Origin: Betaproteobacteria bacterium HGW-Betaproteobacteria-11
Lineage (GTDB): Bacteria; Pseudomonadota; Gammaproteobacteria; Burkholderiales; Rhodocyclaceae
DNA: 64,000 bases
Assembly: GCA_002842395.1 (NCBI GenBank)
Contig: PHCV01000013.1
Location: forward strand, 1 to 64,000
Direction: 5' to 3'
Positions 19,146 through 28,352 of the stretch are shown piece after piece. The position numbers were made by a program, and so were the translations under genes. Positions within the stretch are counted from its first letter, which is position 1; every line of letters starts with the position of its first letter. Under the pieces are notes generated by a model. The model was given only the letters and a program-made list of their open reading frames with translations, made no database searches and had not been told where the DNA came from.

Positions 19146-20746
19146 CATCTACTGATGCCGGCGAACAGTTCGGCATCGTGATTGCCGGCCATGGCAGTCG
19201 CGATCCGGACGGCGTGCGCGAGTTCGAGGCGCTGGTGGAATTGGTTTGCACGCGCGCACCGGGGCATGCCGTTACTTACGGCTATCTTGAGTTCTCCAGT
19301 CCCACCATCGAAGCGGCGGTCAAGGCCAATCTGGCTGCCGGTTCGCGCCAGGTGTCCGTGGTGCCGGGCGTGTTGTTGGCGGCACGTCATGCCAAGAACG
19401 ACATGCCCAGTGAGCTGCAAGTGCTGGCACGGACGCATACTGATATCGACTTTCACTTCGGCGCACCGCTTAATCTGCATCCGCAACTGTTGCAGTTGGC
19501 GCAGCAGCGCATCATCGCCGCAGAGTCCACGTCGTCGCATACGGCGCGTCGTGCCGAGACCTGCCTGGTGCTGGTCGGGCGCGGGACCTCGGATCCGGAC
19601 GCCAATAGCGAAATTTCAAAGTTAGCGCGCATGCTCGAAGAGGGAATGGGTTTCGGCGGCGTCTACGTTTGTTATTCCGGCACAGCCAAGCCACTGGTCG
19701 CCGACGGTTTGCGTACGGCGGCACGGATGGGTTTTCCGCGGCTGGTCGTCATGCCGTATTTTTTGTTCGATGGTGTACTGGTCAAGCGCATTTATGCGGC
19801 GGCGGATGCGCTGCAAGAGCGCGAGCCACAGCTTGAGGTTATCAAGGCCGGCTATCTCGGCGTGCATCCGCATGTCGCCGACGTGTTGATCGAACGCGCG
19901 CGCGAAGCCATTGCCGGCCGTGCGGCAATGAATTGCTCGCTCTGCAAGTACCGTGTGCAGATCGTCGGTTTTGAAGAACAGGTCGGTGAGCCGCAGCGCG
20001 CGCATCATCTGCAGGTACGCGGCCTGTTGACGAAAGAAGAGAGCCTTGTGAGCGACTCCATGCCCGTTCCAGTACAACCGGACTTTCTCCCGTATGTGCC
20101 GCATCCGATAGAGACCGAGAGTTTCGAGATCATCGCTGCCGGCCGCGACTGGTCGGGTTTCCCGCCTGCGCACCTCACGGCCTTGCAGCGTCTGGTTCAC
20201 ACCAGTGGCGATTTCGACATCGCGGACGACATTTATTTTTCGCCGGGCGCGATCGACGCGGGTATTCGCGCGCTGCTGCGTTGCAAACGCGTAGTGGCGG
20301 ATGTCACGATGGTGACCAGTGGCTTGAAACGCGCGCTGCTCGAACAGCTCGGCATCGACACTTGGTGCGGTGTGCATGATCGCGAAGCGCATCTGCTCTC
20401 CGCATCGCAAGGCATCACGCGTTCGGCCGCCAGCATTCGCCGTGCTTGGGAAAAATTCGGCAATGATCAGGTCGTGGCGATCGGCGATGCGCCTACCGCG
20501 ATCACGGAAGCTACACGCCTGATCCGCGATCACGGCTGGCGTCCGCAACTGGTGATTGGCCTGCCGGTGGGTTTTGTCGGTACGCGCGAAGCCAAGGACG
20601 ATCTCAAGCGTTGCCTGCAGGTACCGCGCATTACCAACAGCGGCACGCGTGGCGGTTCGCCCTGGGCGGCAAGCGTGGTCAATGCGCTGATGATCGATGC
20701 GATCAACCATCTGGCCGGGTGTGAGCGAGCGAGTGGTGGGGAATGA
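19142..20746 (+). CDS. cbiXC: CbiX-CbiC fusion: sirohydrochlorin cobaltochelatase and cobalt-precorrin-8 methylmutase
   Basis: A 534-residue two-domain protein. Residues 1-300 are Cbi[20 protein letters not shown] (first His of the chelatase site), [17 protein letters not shown], and a second half [16 protein letters not shown]. It ends in MNCSLCKYR (residues 263-268), the MxCxxC signature of the iron-sulfur-containing long CbiX. Residues about 310-534 are CbiC/Cob[62 protein letters not shown]. The GTG at 19142 overlaps the cbiE stop. One chain therefore holds an early step (Co insertion) and a late step (C11 to C12 methyl migration). No internal stop or start suggests separate products. Confidence 0.9.
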   Translation: MTSTDAGEQFGIVIAGHGSRDPDGVREFEALVELVCTRAPGHAVTYGYLEFSSPTIEAAVKANLAAGSRQVSVVPGVLLAARHAKNDMPSELQVLARTHTDIDFHFGAPLNLHPQLLQLAQQRIIAAESTSSHTARRAETCLVLVGRGTSDPDANSEISKLARMLEEGMGFGGVYVCYSGTAKPLVADGLRTAARMGFPRLVVMPYFLFDGVLVKRIYAAADALQEREPQLEVIKAGYLGVHPHVADVLIERAREAIAGRAAMNCSLCKYRVQIVGFEEQVGEPQRAHHLQVRGLLTKEESLVSDSMPVPVQPDFLPYVPHPIETESFEIIAAGRDWSGFPPAHLTALQRLVHTSGDFDIADDIYFSPGAIDAGIRALLRCKRVVADVTMVTSGLKRALLEQLGIDTWCGVHDREAHLLSASQGITRSAASIRRAWEKFGNDQVVAIGDAPTAITEATRLIRDHGWRPQLVIGLPVGFVGTREAKDDLKRCLQVPRITNSGTRGGSPWAASVVNALMIDAINHLAGCERASGGE

Positions 20747-21881
20747 GCGCTCCGAATTCGATCTCAGTGTGCCGGCTCCCAATGGCCTGCGGCGTGGCCG
20801 CACGACGGGCAGTTGCGCCACGGCGGCCGTCAAGGCCGCGCTGTATTTGCTGCTGCACGACCGGTGTTGCGAAAGCGTGGAGGTGATGTTGCCCGATGGC
20901 GCGCGTTATCTCGTGGTGCCGGTCCAGCATGTGCAGCGGCTGGATGAACGCACGGTGCGCGCCGAAGTGTTGAAGGATGGCGGCGACGATCCGGACAACA
21001 CGCACGGTGCGACCATCTTCGCCGAGGTGCGGTGCAACGATCGCGGGCAGATTCGTTTTCTCGCCGGGCGCGGTGTCGGCACGGCGACGCGGCCCGGCTT
21101 GCGCGTCGCGGTAGGCGAGCCTGCGATCAACCCGGTGCCGCGCGAGATGATACGGCAGGCGGTGGCGGATGTGCTGATGGCGGACTCGGAGACAAACAGC
21201 GATGCCGGCTTCGACCTCATCATCGGTTGCGAGAATGGCGAAGAGATCGCCAGGAAAACATTCAATCCGCGGCTCGGCATAGTCGGCGGCATTTCGATTC
21301 TGGGCACTTCGGGCATCGTCGAGCCGATGTCACTGGCATCGTGGATCGCGTCGATCGAAGTGTATGTCCGCGTTGCTCTCGGCGGCAATGCGCCAAGCAT
21401 CGCCTACCTGCCCGGAAAAATAGGTCGTTGTTATGCGCGCAAAGTGCTTGGCCTGCCCGACCAACGCGTCGTACAGATCGCCAATTTTATCGGCGAGACA
21501 CTCGATTTTACGGAGCAGGCACTGGTGGAAGAAGGACGCCGTCTGCCGCTGCTGTGGCTGCTCGGCCACCCCGGTAAGCTGTCCAAGGTGCTCGATGGCG
21601 TGTGGGACACGCATTCGAGCAAGAGCGGCATGGCAATGGCTAGTGTGGCACGGGTGGCGGAAGAATGCGGATTCGCTCCGAAACTGGTGGAAGAAATGAG
21701 AAAGGCCAATACAGTGGAAGCGGCAATGCAACGCATCAAGAACGAACCCGGCGCGACAGCGCTGTGGTCGAAAATCGAACGTCGCATTGCAGAGCAGGTA
21801 CACCGGCGCGTGCCGCAGGTGGATCGGGTGGAAGTCCGCCTATTCGACTTGCATGCCAGTGTCCTTGGGCAGGACGCATGA
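20697..21881 (+). CDS. cbiD: Cobalt-precorrin-5B (C1)-methyltransferase CbiD
   Basis: About 394 residues, with the family signature LRRGRTTGSCATAAVKAAL near the N-terminus and NTHGATIFAEV, GRGVGTATRPGL, ILGTSGIVEPMS, PGKIGRCYARKVLG and LLGHPGKLSKV. CbiD methylates C1 in the anaerobic pathway and, with CbiG, marks this cluster as early-cobalt type. The start is uncertain: ATG 20697 is the longest option, and GTG 20721 or GTG 20736 would shorten the overlap with the upstream gene. The stop overlaps the next start. Confidence 0.92.
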   Translation: MRSTIWPGVSERVVGNERSEFDLSVPAPNGLRRGRTTGSCATAAVKAALYLLLHDRCCESVEVMLPDGARYLVVPVQHVQRLDERTVRAEVLKDGGDDPDNTHGATIFAEVRCNDRGQIRFLAGRGVGTATRPGLRVAVGEPAINPVPREMIRQAVADVLMADSETNSDAGFDLIIGCENGEEIARKTFNPRLGIVGGISILGTSGIVEPMSLASWIASIEVYVRVALGGNAPSIAYLPGKIGRCYARKVLGLPDQRVVQIANFIGETLDFTEQALVEEGRRLPLLWLLGHPGKLSKVLDGVWDTHSSKSGMAMASVARVAEECGFAPKLVEEMRKANTVEAAMQRIKNEPGATALWSKIERRIAEQVHRRVPQVDRVEVRLFDLHASVLGQDA

Positions 21882-22645
21882 TGGATAGCCAGAACAAGCT
21901 CGGCACTTTATGGGGTATCGGCGTTGGCCCTGGCCCGGCGGGTTATCTGCCGGTCGCGGCGCTGGTTGCGTTGCAGCAGGCCGACGTCGTATTCGCGCCA
22001 CGCGCACGCAGTGCCGACACGTCGGTCGCACTACAATGCTTGGCCGGTATCGAGATTCCACCGCAGCGTCTGCGCGACATCGAGTTCAATATGGATCCGG
22101 ATCGCAGCGTATTAAGCGAGCACTATTCGCAGTTGGCCGAGACCATTGCCCTGGAACTGCGTGCCGGACGCAATGTCGCCTATCTGACCATTGGCGACTC
22201 GCTGACCTACTCCACTTACGGCTATATGCTGATGGCCTTGCGCGATTTGCTGCCGGGTTTGCCGCATCGCACTTTCCCCGGCATCACCAGTTATGCCGCC
22301 GCTGCGGCGGCCTTGGGCTGGCTGCTGGGCGAAGGGAAGGAGCGCACGTTGATCCTGCCCTGCCCGGATGACGTCGTCGCATTGCGCAGCGACATTGAAA
22401 CGCACGACATCGTGGTGTTGATGAAAGTCGGCGCGCGCCTGCCCTGGGTGCTCGATCTGCTGCGCGAAATGGGCATCACCGACAACTGCGCATTCGCGCA
22501 CCGCATCGGTCTGCCCGGTGAGTTGCTGGCCGGTGCTACAAGCGGCGCGGGCAACGGTGTCGGCCAACTGGTGGCTACCGAGGCAATGGGTTATCTCGCC
22601 ACGCTTCTGATTCGCAAAACACCGAGAGAAAGGCGACATTCATGA
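21878..22645 (+). CDS. cbiL: Precorrin-2 / cobalt-factor-2 C20-methyltransferase CbiL
   Basis: A 255-residue tetrapyrrole methylase. Family signs: LWGIGVGPGPAGYLPVAAL, VVFAPRARSADTSVAL, NVAYLTIGDSLTYSTYGYM (the CobI/CbiL form of the G-D-P/S loop) and FPGITSYAAAAAALGWLL. It methylates C20 after SUMT and chelation. It starts at a tandem ATGATG that overlaps the cbiD stop and overlaps cbiF by 4 nt. Confidence 0.92.
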   Translation: MMDSQNKLGTLWGIGVGPGPAGYLPVAALVALQQADVVFAPRARSADTSVALQCLAGIEIPPQRLRDIEFNMDPDRSVLSEHYSQLAETIALELRAGRNVAYLTIGDSLTYSTYGYMLMALRDLLPGLPHRTFPGITSYAAAAAALGWLLGEGKERTLILPCPDDVVALRSDIETHDIVVLMKVGARLPWVLDLLREMGITDNCAFAHRIGLPGELLAGATSGAGNGVGQLVATEAMGYLATLLIRKTPRERRHS

Positions 22646-23427
22646 AAGTTTATTTTATCGGTGCCGGTCCCGGCGCCGCCGATCTGATCACGCTGCGCGG
22701 CGCCAAACTGCTGGGCAGCGTGGGCATGGTGATGTACGCCGGTTCGTTGGTGCCGACCGACATGCTGCAACACTGTCGCGGCGATGCCGAGATATTCGAC
22801 ACCGCCGCGCTTGATCTCGAACAGCAGGAGGCCTGCTATCGCCGTGCCCAGTTGGCGGATTGCAACGTCGCGCGTTTGCACTCCGGCGACCCGGCCATCT
22901 ATGGCGCGACGGCGGAACAGATGCGGCGGCTCGATGCGCTGGGCATCGAATACGAAGTCGTGCCGGGCGTCTCGTCGTTCTCTGCCGCCGCCGCTTCGGT
23001 GAATGCGGAGTTGACCAAGCCCGCTGTTTCGCAGACCGTTATCCTCACCCGCGTTTCCGGTCGCGCCTCTGCGGTGCCGGAGGCGGAAGCGATCGCCAAG
23101 CTGGCCGAGCACCAGGCCACGATGTGCATTTTCCTTTCCGGCCCACACCTGAAAAAAATCGTCGCCGACCTGCGTCTGCATTACCCGGCGGAAACGCCGG
23201 TGACGCTGGTCTATCGCGCCACCTGGCCGGAGCAGCGCATTTACCAGGGCACGCTGGCAACCGTGCTCAAGCAAACCAAGCGCACCGAGTGGAACCTCAC
23301 CACCATGATGCTGGTGGGCGCCGCGCTGGGCAAGGAGCTGTCGCTGGAGTCGAGTCTGTATTCCAAGGACTACACGCATATTTTCCGCGTCGTGAAAAAA
23401 GCGAAAAAGGTCAAGGTGGCGGCGTGA
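22642..23427 (+). CDS. cbiF: Cobalt-precorrin-4 / precorrin-4 C11-methyltransferase CbiF
   Basis: A 261-residue tetrapyrrole methylase with the CbiF/CobM pattern: KVYFIGAGPGAADLITLRGAK, YAGSLVP, VARLHSGDPAIYGATAEQM, VPGVSSFSAAAASVNAELT and VSQTVILTR, then VYRATWPEQ. The C-terminal 30 residues are Lys-rich. Both ends overlap neighbours by 4 nt. Confidence 0.94.
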   Translation: MKVYFIGAGPGAADLITLRGAKLLGSVGMVMYAGSLVPTDMLQHCRGDAEIFDTAALDLEQQEACYRRAQLADCNVARLHSGDPAIYGATAEQMRRLDALGIEYEVVPGVSSFSAAAASVNAELTKPAVSQTVILTRVSGRASAVPEAEAIAKLAEHQATMCIFLSGPHLKKIVADLRLHYPAETPVTLVYRATWPEQRIYQGTLATVLKQTKRTEWNLTTMMLVGAALGKELSLESSLYSKDYTHIFRVVKKAKKVKVAA

Positions 23428-24176
23428 GTGAATTTGGCGAACTCGGCATCTGGTTGGTAAGACAGGAGAGCGAAAGCCTGGGTACAACCCTGCAAACGCA
23501 TCTCGGTGGCGAGCTCTACCGGCCGTGGCTAAACGCGCCTTTGCCGCAGAAGGAACAGTTCGCGGCGGTCTATCGGCAGTATGCTAAATGGGTAATGGTC
23601 ACCGCGAGCGGCATCGCGGTGCGTTTCCTCGATGGCTTGCCGCAAGACAAGCATAGCGACCCGGCCGTGGTGGTGGTGGATGAAGCAGGTCGTTACGCCG
23701 TCTCGCTGCTGGCCGGCCATGAAGGCGGCGCAAATGGCCTGGCCTATCGCGTCGCCAGTGCGGTTGGCGCAGTGCCGGTCGTCACGACGGCGACCGAAGC
23801 ATTGAAGCCGCTGGTGGTCGGCATCGGTTGCCGCAAAGGTGCGACGGTCGAGCAGATCGAAACCGCGGTCAAACAAGCATTGGGCGAGCGCAGCGTGCAT
23901 GAAGTGCGCGAAGTCGCCACGATCGACCTGAAGGCGAACGAACCCGGCCTGCTCGAATTTTGCGAACGCCACGGTCTTGCGTTGCGCGTGTTCGCGCGCG
24001 ACACCGTGGCGGCGCGGTCGTGGGTGAGCAAGCCCTCCGACTGGGTGAAACAGAATGTGGGTGTGGATGGCGTGTGCGAACCCTGTGCACTCCTGGCCTT
24101 CCCCCGTGGGCATCTTTTGGTGCCGAAGATGGTATGCGATGGCGTGGCAGTTGCCATCCTCGAGGACAAGGTATGA
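23424..24176 (+). CDS. cbiG: Cobalt-precorrin-5A hydrolase CbiG (short form)
   Basis: A 250-residue protein. The central part has VMVTASGIAVRFLDGL and AGRYAVSLLAGHEGGANGLAYRVA, and the C-terminal domain begins VVGIGCRKGATVEQIETAVKQAL, as in CbiG. The family opens the delta-lactone of cobalt-precorrin-5A and releases acetaldehyde, a reaction specific to the anaerobic pathway. At 250 residues it is shorter than many CbiG proteins (about 330-350), mainly through a compact N-terminal region. The GTG at 23424 overlaps the cbiF stop. Confidence 0.88.
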   Translation: MSEFGELGIWLVRQESESLGTTLQTHLGGELYRPWLNAPLPQKEQFAAVYRQYAKWVMVTASGIAVRFLDGLPQDKHSDPAVVVVDEAGRYAVSLLAGHEGGANGLAYRVASAVGAVPVVTTATEALKPLVVGIGCRKGATVEQIETAVKQALGERSVHEVREVATIDLKANEPGLLEFCERHGLALRVFARDTVAARSWVSKPSDWVKQNVGVDGVCEPCALLAFPRGHLLVPKMVCDGVAVAILEDKV

Positions 24177-25771
24177 ATGGAAAATTGAACATGGTCTCGG
24201 TCGGCCCCGGCACGGCCGACCTGATCGCGCCGCTGGCACGACAAGCACTGGAAGAAAGCGACGTCATCGTCGGCTATGAGCTGTATCTGCGCTGGATCGA
24301 GCCGTGGATCAAGGGCAAGGAAATCCATTCGCCGCCGCTGACGCAGGAACGCGCGCGCGCGCAACTGGCGCTCGATCTGGCGCGTAGCGGACGTACTGTA
24401 GCGCTGATATCGAGCGGCGACATCGGCGTGTATGCGATGGCGACTCTGGCCTTCGAGGACATGCGCGAGGACGATGCCTTTGAGGTGCGCGTGGTGCCGG
24501 GCATCACCTCAGCCAATGCCTGCGCTTCGCTACTCGGCGCGCCGTTGTCGCACGACTTCGCCACGTTGAGCTTGTCCGATCTGCTGTGCCCGTGGGAGTG
24601 GATTGAAACGCGGGCGCGGCATATCGCGCAGGCCGATCTGGCCGCCGTGTTCTACAACGTGCAGAGCAAGGGACGGCCTGAAGGCGTGTATCGCATCCTG
24701 CGCATCATGCTCGAACACAAACGCGCCGACACGCTGTGCGGCATCGTGCGCAATGCCTACCGTCCGGGGCAGTCGGTCGATATCTGCACGCTGGAAGAGT
24801 TGCCCGGCCGCCGTTTCGACATGCTGACGTCGCTGGTGATCGGTAATCGCTACACGCAGCGCAGGCGTGGCTGGATCTTTACGCCGCGCGGCTATGGCGA
24901 CTGGGATCAGTCGCGGGTCACTGGCACCGGTGCCGTCAGTGAAAATGCCGACGAACCAATTGCGGCAGTGGCAGACGAACTGCCGCTCAATGCGGCATGG
25001 GTCTTCTCCGGTACCAGCGACGGCAATGCGCTGGCGCGCGAGATTGCCGGTCGTGGCACGCCGGTCGTGCTCTCGGCGGCGACAACTTACGGCGGCGAGG
25101 TTGCCAAAAGGGTGGCGCAGCAAAGCTTCTCCGGCATTCATGTGTTGGCCGGGCGGCGTGGCATCGAGATGCGCCGTCAGGACTTGCGTCGCAGCGAGGC
25201 AAAAGTCATCGTCGATGCAACACATCCCTATGCCGAAGAAATGTCTCGCCAGTTGATGGCGCTGGCGCAGGAATTGGCCTTGCCTTATCTGCGCTTCGAG
25301 CGCCCCGGCAATCTGACAGCGCAGTCGGCGCAAGGCACTGAGGTTTGCGACAGCATGGATACGGCTGCACGTCTTGCGATCAAACGCAGCAAACGTATTT
25401 TCCTCGCCACCGGATCGAAGGATCTCGCCACCTTCCTCAATACCGAAGGCGCGAGCGAGTGCGAGTGGTTTGTGCGCATCACCCCAGAGCCTGATTTCCT
25501 GCGTCAAGCACTGAGCCTGGGCATGCCGGCCAGCCATATCTGTTCCATGCAAGGCCCATTCTCATCGGCCTTCAATGAAGCACTGTGGCGTGATTGGGGT
25601 ATCGATTGCGTCGTTACCAAAGACTCGGGCGAGGCCGGTGGTTACGGTGCAAAATCCGCCGCCGCCGCCGCCCTCGGCATCCCCTTGCTGGTGGTACGGC
25701 GACCGCAGATCAACTATCCGCTGATTGCAGCGGATGTTGCAGGTGTGCTTGAGTTGATGGCAGGTATTTAG
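24173..25771 (+). CDS. cbiHJ: CbiH-CbiJ fusion: precorrin-3B C17-methyltransferase and precorrin-6A reductase
   Basis: A 532-residue bifunctional protein. Residues 1-245 are the C17-methyltransferase (NMVSVGPGTADLIAPLARQAL, LISSGDIGVYAMA, VVPGITSANACASLLGAPLSHDF, VFYNVQSKGR). A 30-residue linker joins it to residues about 285-532, the reductase (WVFSGTSDGNALAREIAG, VDATHPYAEEMS, LRFERPG, IFLATGSKDLATF, VVTKDSGEAGGYGAKSAAA). CbiH performs ring contraction; CbiJ reduces the C18-C19 double bond with NADH. Such fusions are known in other bacteria. It overlaps cbiG by 4 nt. Confidence 0.93.
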   Translation: MNGKLNMVSVGPGTADLIAPLARQALEESDVIVGYELYLRWIEPWIKGKEIHSPPLTQERARAQLALDLARSGRTVALISSGDIGVYAMATLAFEDMREDDAFEVRVVPGITSANACASLLGAPLSHDFATLSLSDLLCPWEWIETRARHIAQADLAAVFYNVQSKGRPEGVYRILRIMLEHKRADTLCGIVRNAYRPGQSVDICTLEELPGRRFDMLTSLVIGNRYTQRRRGWIFTPRGYGDWDQSRVTGTGAVSENADEPIAAVADELPLNAAWVFSGTSDGNALAREIAGRGTPVVLSAATTYGGEVAKRVAQQSFSGIHVLAGRRGIEMRRQDLRRSEAKVIVDATHPYAEEMSRQLMALAQELALPYLRFERPGNLTAQSAQGTEVCDSMDTAARLAIKRSKRIFLATGSKDLATFLNTEGASECEWFVRITPEPDFLRQALSLGMPASHICSMQGPFSSAFNEALWRDWGIDCVVTKDSGEAGGYGAKSAAAAALGIPLLVVRRPQINYPLIAADVAGVLELMAGI

Positions 25772-25781
25772 GAGTCGTGCA

Positions 25782-26927
25782 GTGATTTCCGCGACAGCTT
25801 CGCTCATTCCCGTCACCATCGTTACCGGCTTTCTCGGCTCTGGCAAGACAACCTTGTTGTCCAACCTGCTCAAGGGTAGCGATTTGCGCCGGCTGGCGAT
25901 TCTGGTGAACGAGTTCGGCGAAGTGTCGATTGATGGCGCGTTGTTGCGAACGGATGACGCTCGCGAAAATGACAGAAATGATCGGCACGTTGAGATACAT
26001 GAGCTAAACAACGGCCTCGTGGCTTATGGCGAGGACGATCAATTTTTTCCGGCGATGTTGGCGATTCGTGCGCGGCGCAATCACATCGACCATGTGCTGA
26101 TCGAAACTTCGGGCCTGGCCCTGCCGACGGCAGTGATGGCAGCGCTGCAAAGCCCGGCGTTGTGCGGCGATTTTGTGCTGGATGCGACACTGGCCGTGGT
26201 GGATACGCCGCTGCTGCTATCCGGCGGCTTTGCGGCTGCACAAGGCGAATCGGTTGCCGTGCTGTTTGAACGTCAGCTTGAGTATGCTGATATTGTCGTG
26301 CTCAACAAGATCGATGATCTGGATGAGCCCGTGCTTTTGCAAGCCGAGACACAAGTGCGGAATATTGCGCCGGACGTGCGGTTTCTGGAGTTGGCATGGG
26401 GTGCGAAGCTGGATGTACGTTTGACGCTGGGCCTGCGCCTGCACTCGGCGAGCGCGGGTACGCGCGATCCGCATCACGGCCCTGTGCGTTATACCCCGAC
26501 GGGCGATAGTCAGCCGCCGGCGAACCAGATGCGTTTTGATGGCCATTCGCATTTTGGCCAGCCGGCCCATGTGCATGGCCTCGCCACGCATAAGCATTTT
26601 CATGAACACGATCCGGGCTGGCAGTCGTTCGTACTGCGCAGCGGCGAGCCGCAGCAGGCGGACAAGCTGCGGTTAGCCTTGCAACAAGTTGTGCAGTGCG
26701 AGCCAATCCTGCGCTTGAAGGGTTTTGCGACAGCCAATGGAGAACAATTGAGTAAGTCTCAGCACCTGTTGGTGCAGGGTGTGCGGTCTCGCATCAAAGT
26801 GGGCTGCTTGACGGGAGCAGGAGCGGAGGCCAACCCGAAAGCCGAACTGGTTTTTATTGGTTACCATCCGAGTCGCTCCCGTATTGTCGAATTGCTCGAC
26901 AGAATGACGGGCACAAGGTGGCGTTGA
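25782..26927 (+). CDS. cobW: CobW-family P-loop GTPase lacking the usual CxCC motif
   Basis: A 381-residue G3E-family metallochaperone. Walker A GFLGSGKTT lies at residues 16-24, followed by VNEFGEV, LIETSGLALP (Walker B/ESxGxxxP-like) and VLNKIDDLD (the guanine-specificity NKxD). The C-terminal CobW domain is preceded by a His-rich loop (FDGHSHFGQPAHVHG ... HKHFHEHD). The expected metal site G-C-x-C-C after the E-L-x-N motif is replaced: residues 74-82 read ELNNGLVAY. Translation starts at GTG 25782 behind AGGAG. CobW is thought to help load cobalt for CobN or related chelatases. With the Cys site gone, metal delivery here would have to rely on His ligands, or the protein has changed role. 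Confidence 0.9.
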   Translation: MISATASLIPVTIVTGFLGSGKTTLLSNLLKGSDLRRLAILVNEFGEVSIDGALLRTDDARENDRNDRHVEIHELNNGLVAYGEDDQFFPAMLAIRARRNHIDHVLIETSGLALPTAVMAALQSPALCGDFVLDATLAVVDTPLLLSGGFAAAQGESVAVLFERQLEYADIVVLNKIDDLDEPVLLQAETQVRNIAPDVRFLELAWGAKLDVRLTLGLRLHSASAGTRDPHHGPVRYTPTGDSQPPANQMRFDGHSHFGQPAHVHGLATHKHFHEHDPGWQSFVLRSGEPQQADKLRLALQQVVQCEPILRLKGFATANGEQLSKSQHLLVQGVRSRIKVGCLTGAGAEANPKAELVFIGYHPSRSRIVELLDRMTGTRWR

Positions 26928-26964
26928 AGGTACGAACACTGAGGTTAAACGCTAGGAGTAAACG

Positions 26965-27774
26965 ATGGAAATCTTGCCGAATAGCTGGTTCGCGCTAATG
27001 CTGCTGGTATTGGTTCTGGGGCTGAAACATGGCCTCGATGCCGACCATCTGGCGATGATCGATGGCTTGACCCGCTTCAATATCCGCAACAACAGACGCG
27101 TCGCGCGCTGGTGCGGTTTTCTCTTCTCGTTGGGTCACGGTACTGTGGTTGTTGTCGTTTCTGTCGTGGCAGGCATGGTGGCAATACATTGGGCATTACC
27201 ACAATGGGTGGATGATCTGGGCGCTTGGATTTCCATTTTCTTTCTTACCCTGATAGGCGTGATCAACTTGCGTGCCGTGTTGATCGCTCCCGCGCACAAA
27301 GTCGTACGAACCATCGGTATCAAAGGACGTTTTTTGGGCCGCTTGCAGGAAGCCGGCAACCCCCTGCTGATCGCCGCCATCGGCGCCTTGTTTGCACTGT
27401 CGTTCGATACCCTGAGTCAGGCCACTTTGTATGCGCTCACAGCCACTCAGTTCGGTAGCTGGCAGCACGCTCTGGTGCTCGGCATGGTATTCGCGCTCGG
27501 TATGATGACCAGCGATAGCATCAACAGCCTGTGGATATCGCGTCTGTTGCGCCGTTCCGATCAGATGGCGCGTTTCGCTTCGCGCATCATGGGCCTGATG
27601 ATCGCGGGCATGAGCCTGTCGGTTGCCGCTTTCGGTGTGGCCCGCTATTTTTCACAAGACGTTACTGCGTGGAGCGCGGGCAAGGAGCTGTATTTCGGTA
27701 TTGGCGTCATCGCCATGATCGCCGCCAGTTATTTTGTCGCCCGCCATCTTGTGCGCGAAGCTGCGGCGCTATAA
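26965..27774 (+). CDS. NiCoT-family nickel/cobalt permease (short)
   Basis: A 269-residue inner-membrane protein with about seven hydrophobic segments. The signature GLKHGLDADHLAMIDGLTR contains HX4DH, the metal-selectivity motif in the second helix. Further family marks are FSLGHGTVVVVVS and LGMVFALGMMTSDSINSLW. It is shorter than classical HoxN/NixA proteins (330-370 residues) because loops are reduced. The ATG at 26965 follows TAGGAG. Its place at the end of the cobalamin operon argues for Co2+; selectivity for Ni2+ cannot be excluded. It is a second cobalt importer beside CbtAB. Confidence 0.9.
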   Translation: MEILPNSWFALMLLVLVLGLKHGLDADHLAMIDGLTRFNIRNNRRVARWCGFLFSLGHGTVVVVVSVVAGMVAIHWALPQWVDDLGAWISIFFLTLIGVINLRAVLIAPAHKVVRTIGIKGRFLGRLQEAGNPLLIAAIGALFALSFDTLSQATLYALTATQFGSWQHALVLGMVFALGMMTSDSINSLWISRLLRRSDQMARFASRIMGLMIAGMSLSVAAFGVARYFSQDVTAWSAGKELYFGIGVIAMIAASYFVARHLVREAAAL

Positions 27775-27809
27775 GCAAACCACAGTTACTGAATCTAAAA
27801 TCGCCTGAT

Positions 27810-28115
27810 TCAATACTCCATACCGGCATCGCTTTGACCCCGACTTTGAAAGCGTGCTTGATCAGGCCGACTTCACTTACCGTATCGGCAGCGTCAATCA
27901 ATGCTTGCGGAGCACCCCGACCGGTTATCACCAGATGTTGATGGCAGGGTCGTGATTTTGTCGCGGCGATGACTTCATCAATAGCGAGCCGGCCGTACTT
28001 GAAGGCATAGGTAAGTTCATCGAGCACCACAAGGCCGCAAGCCCCGGGTCGGCGAGGAAGCGTTTGGCAATTTCCCGTGCGGCTTGAGCGGCTTTGGTGT
28101 CACGATCTCTATTCT
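27810..28115 (-). pseudogene. cobO: 5'-truncated, frameshifted corrinoid adenosyltransferase
   Basis: Pieces of CobO/BtuR occur in three reading frames: QNRDRDTKAAQAAREIAKRFLADPGL, then VVLDELTYAFKYGRLAIDEV and HLVITGRGAPQALIDAADTVSEVGLIKHAFK, then a likely original end AGMEY followed by TGA at 27810-27812. The N-terminal third with the P-loop is absent. The sequence stops exactly where the ISL3-like terminal repeat begins. At least two single-base shifts, near 28030 and 27835, also break the frame. It lies convergent to the NiCoT gene. The cell must adenosylate corrinoids with another enzyme or another cobO copy. Confidence 0.85.
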
Positions 28116-28352
28116 GCCTCTCTTGAATTTCGAGTGGGTAACTGTGCATGACGAAGGCAGCCCGAGGCTAGGGATCAGGGGCGGGCGAAGCCCGGCGGAG
28201 CGAACCCTTGACGCCTGGAACCGGGCGATGCGCTGGTCTATGGCTGGAGGCGGCGCTGTTACGCATCCGGCCATAGAGACCCAAGCGGCGATTGGAAGGA
28301 AGGCGAGGCAGGTAGGATACGCGCCCGACCGAACGAGAGTGACAGGACAGAC

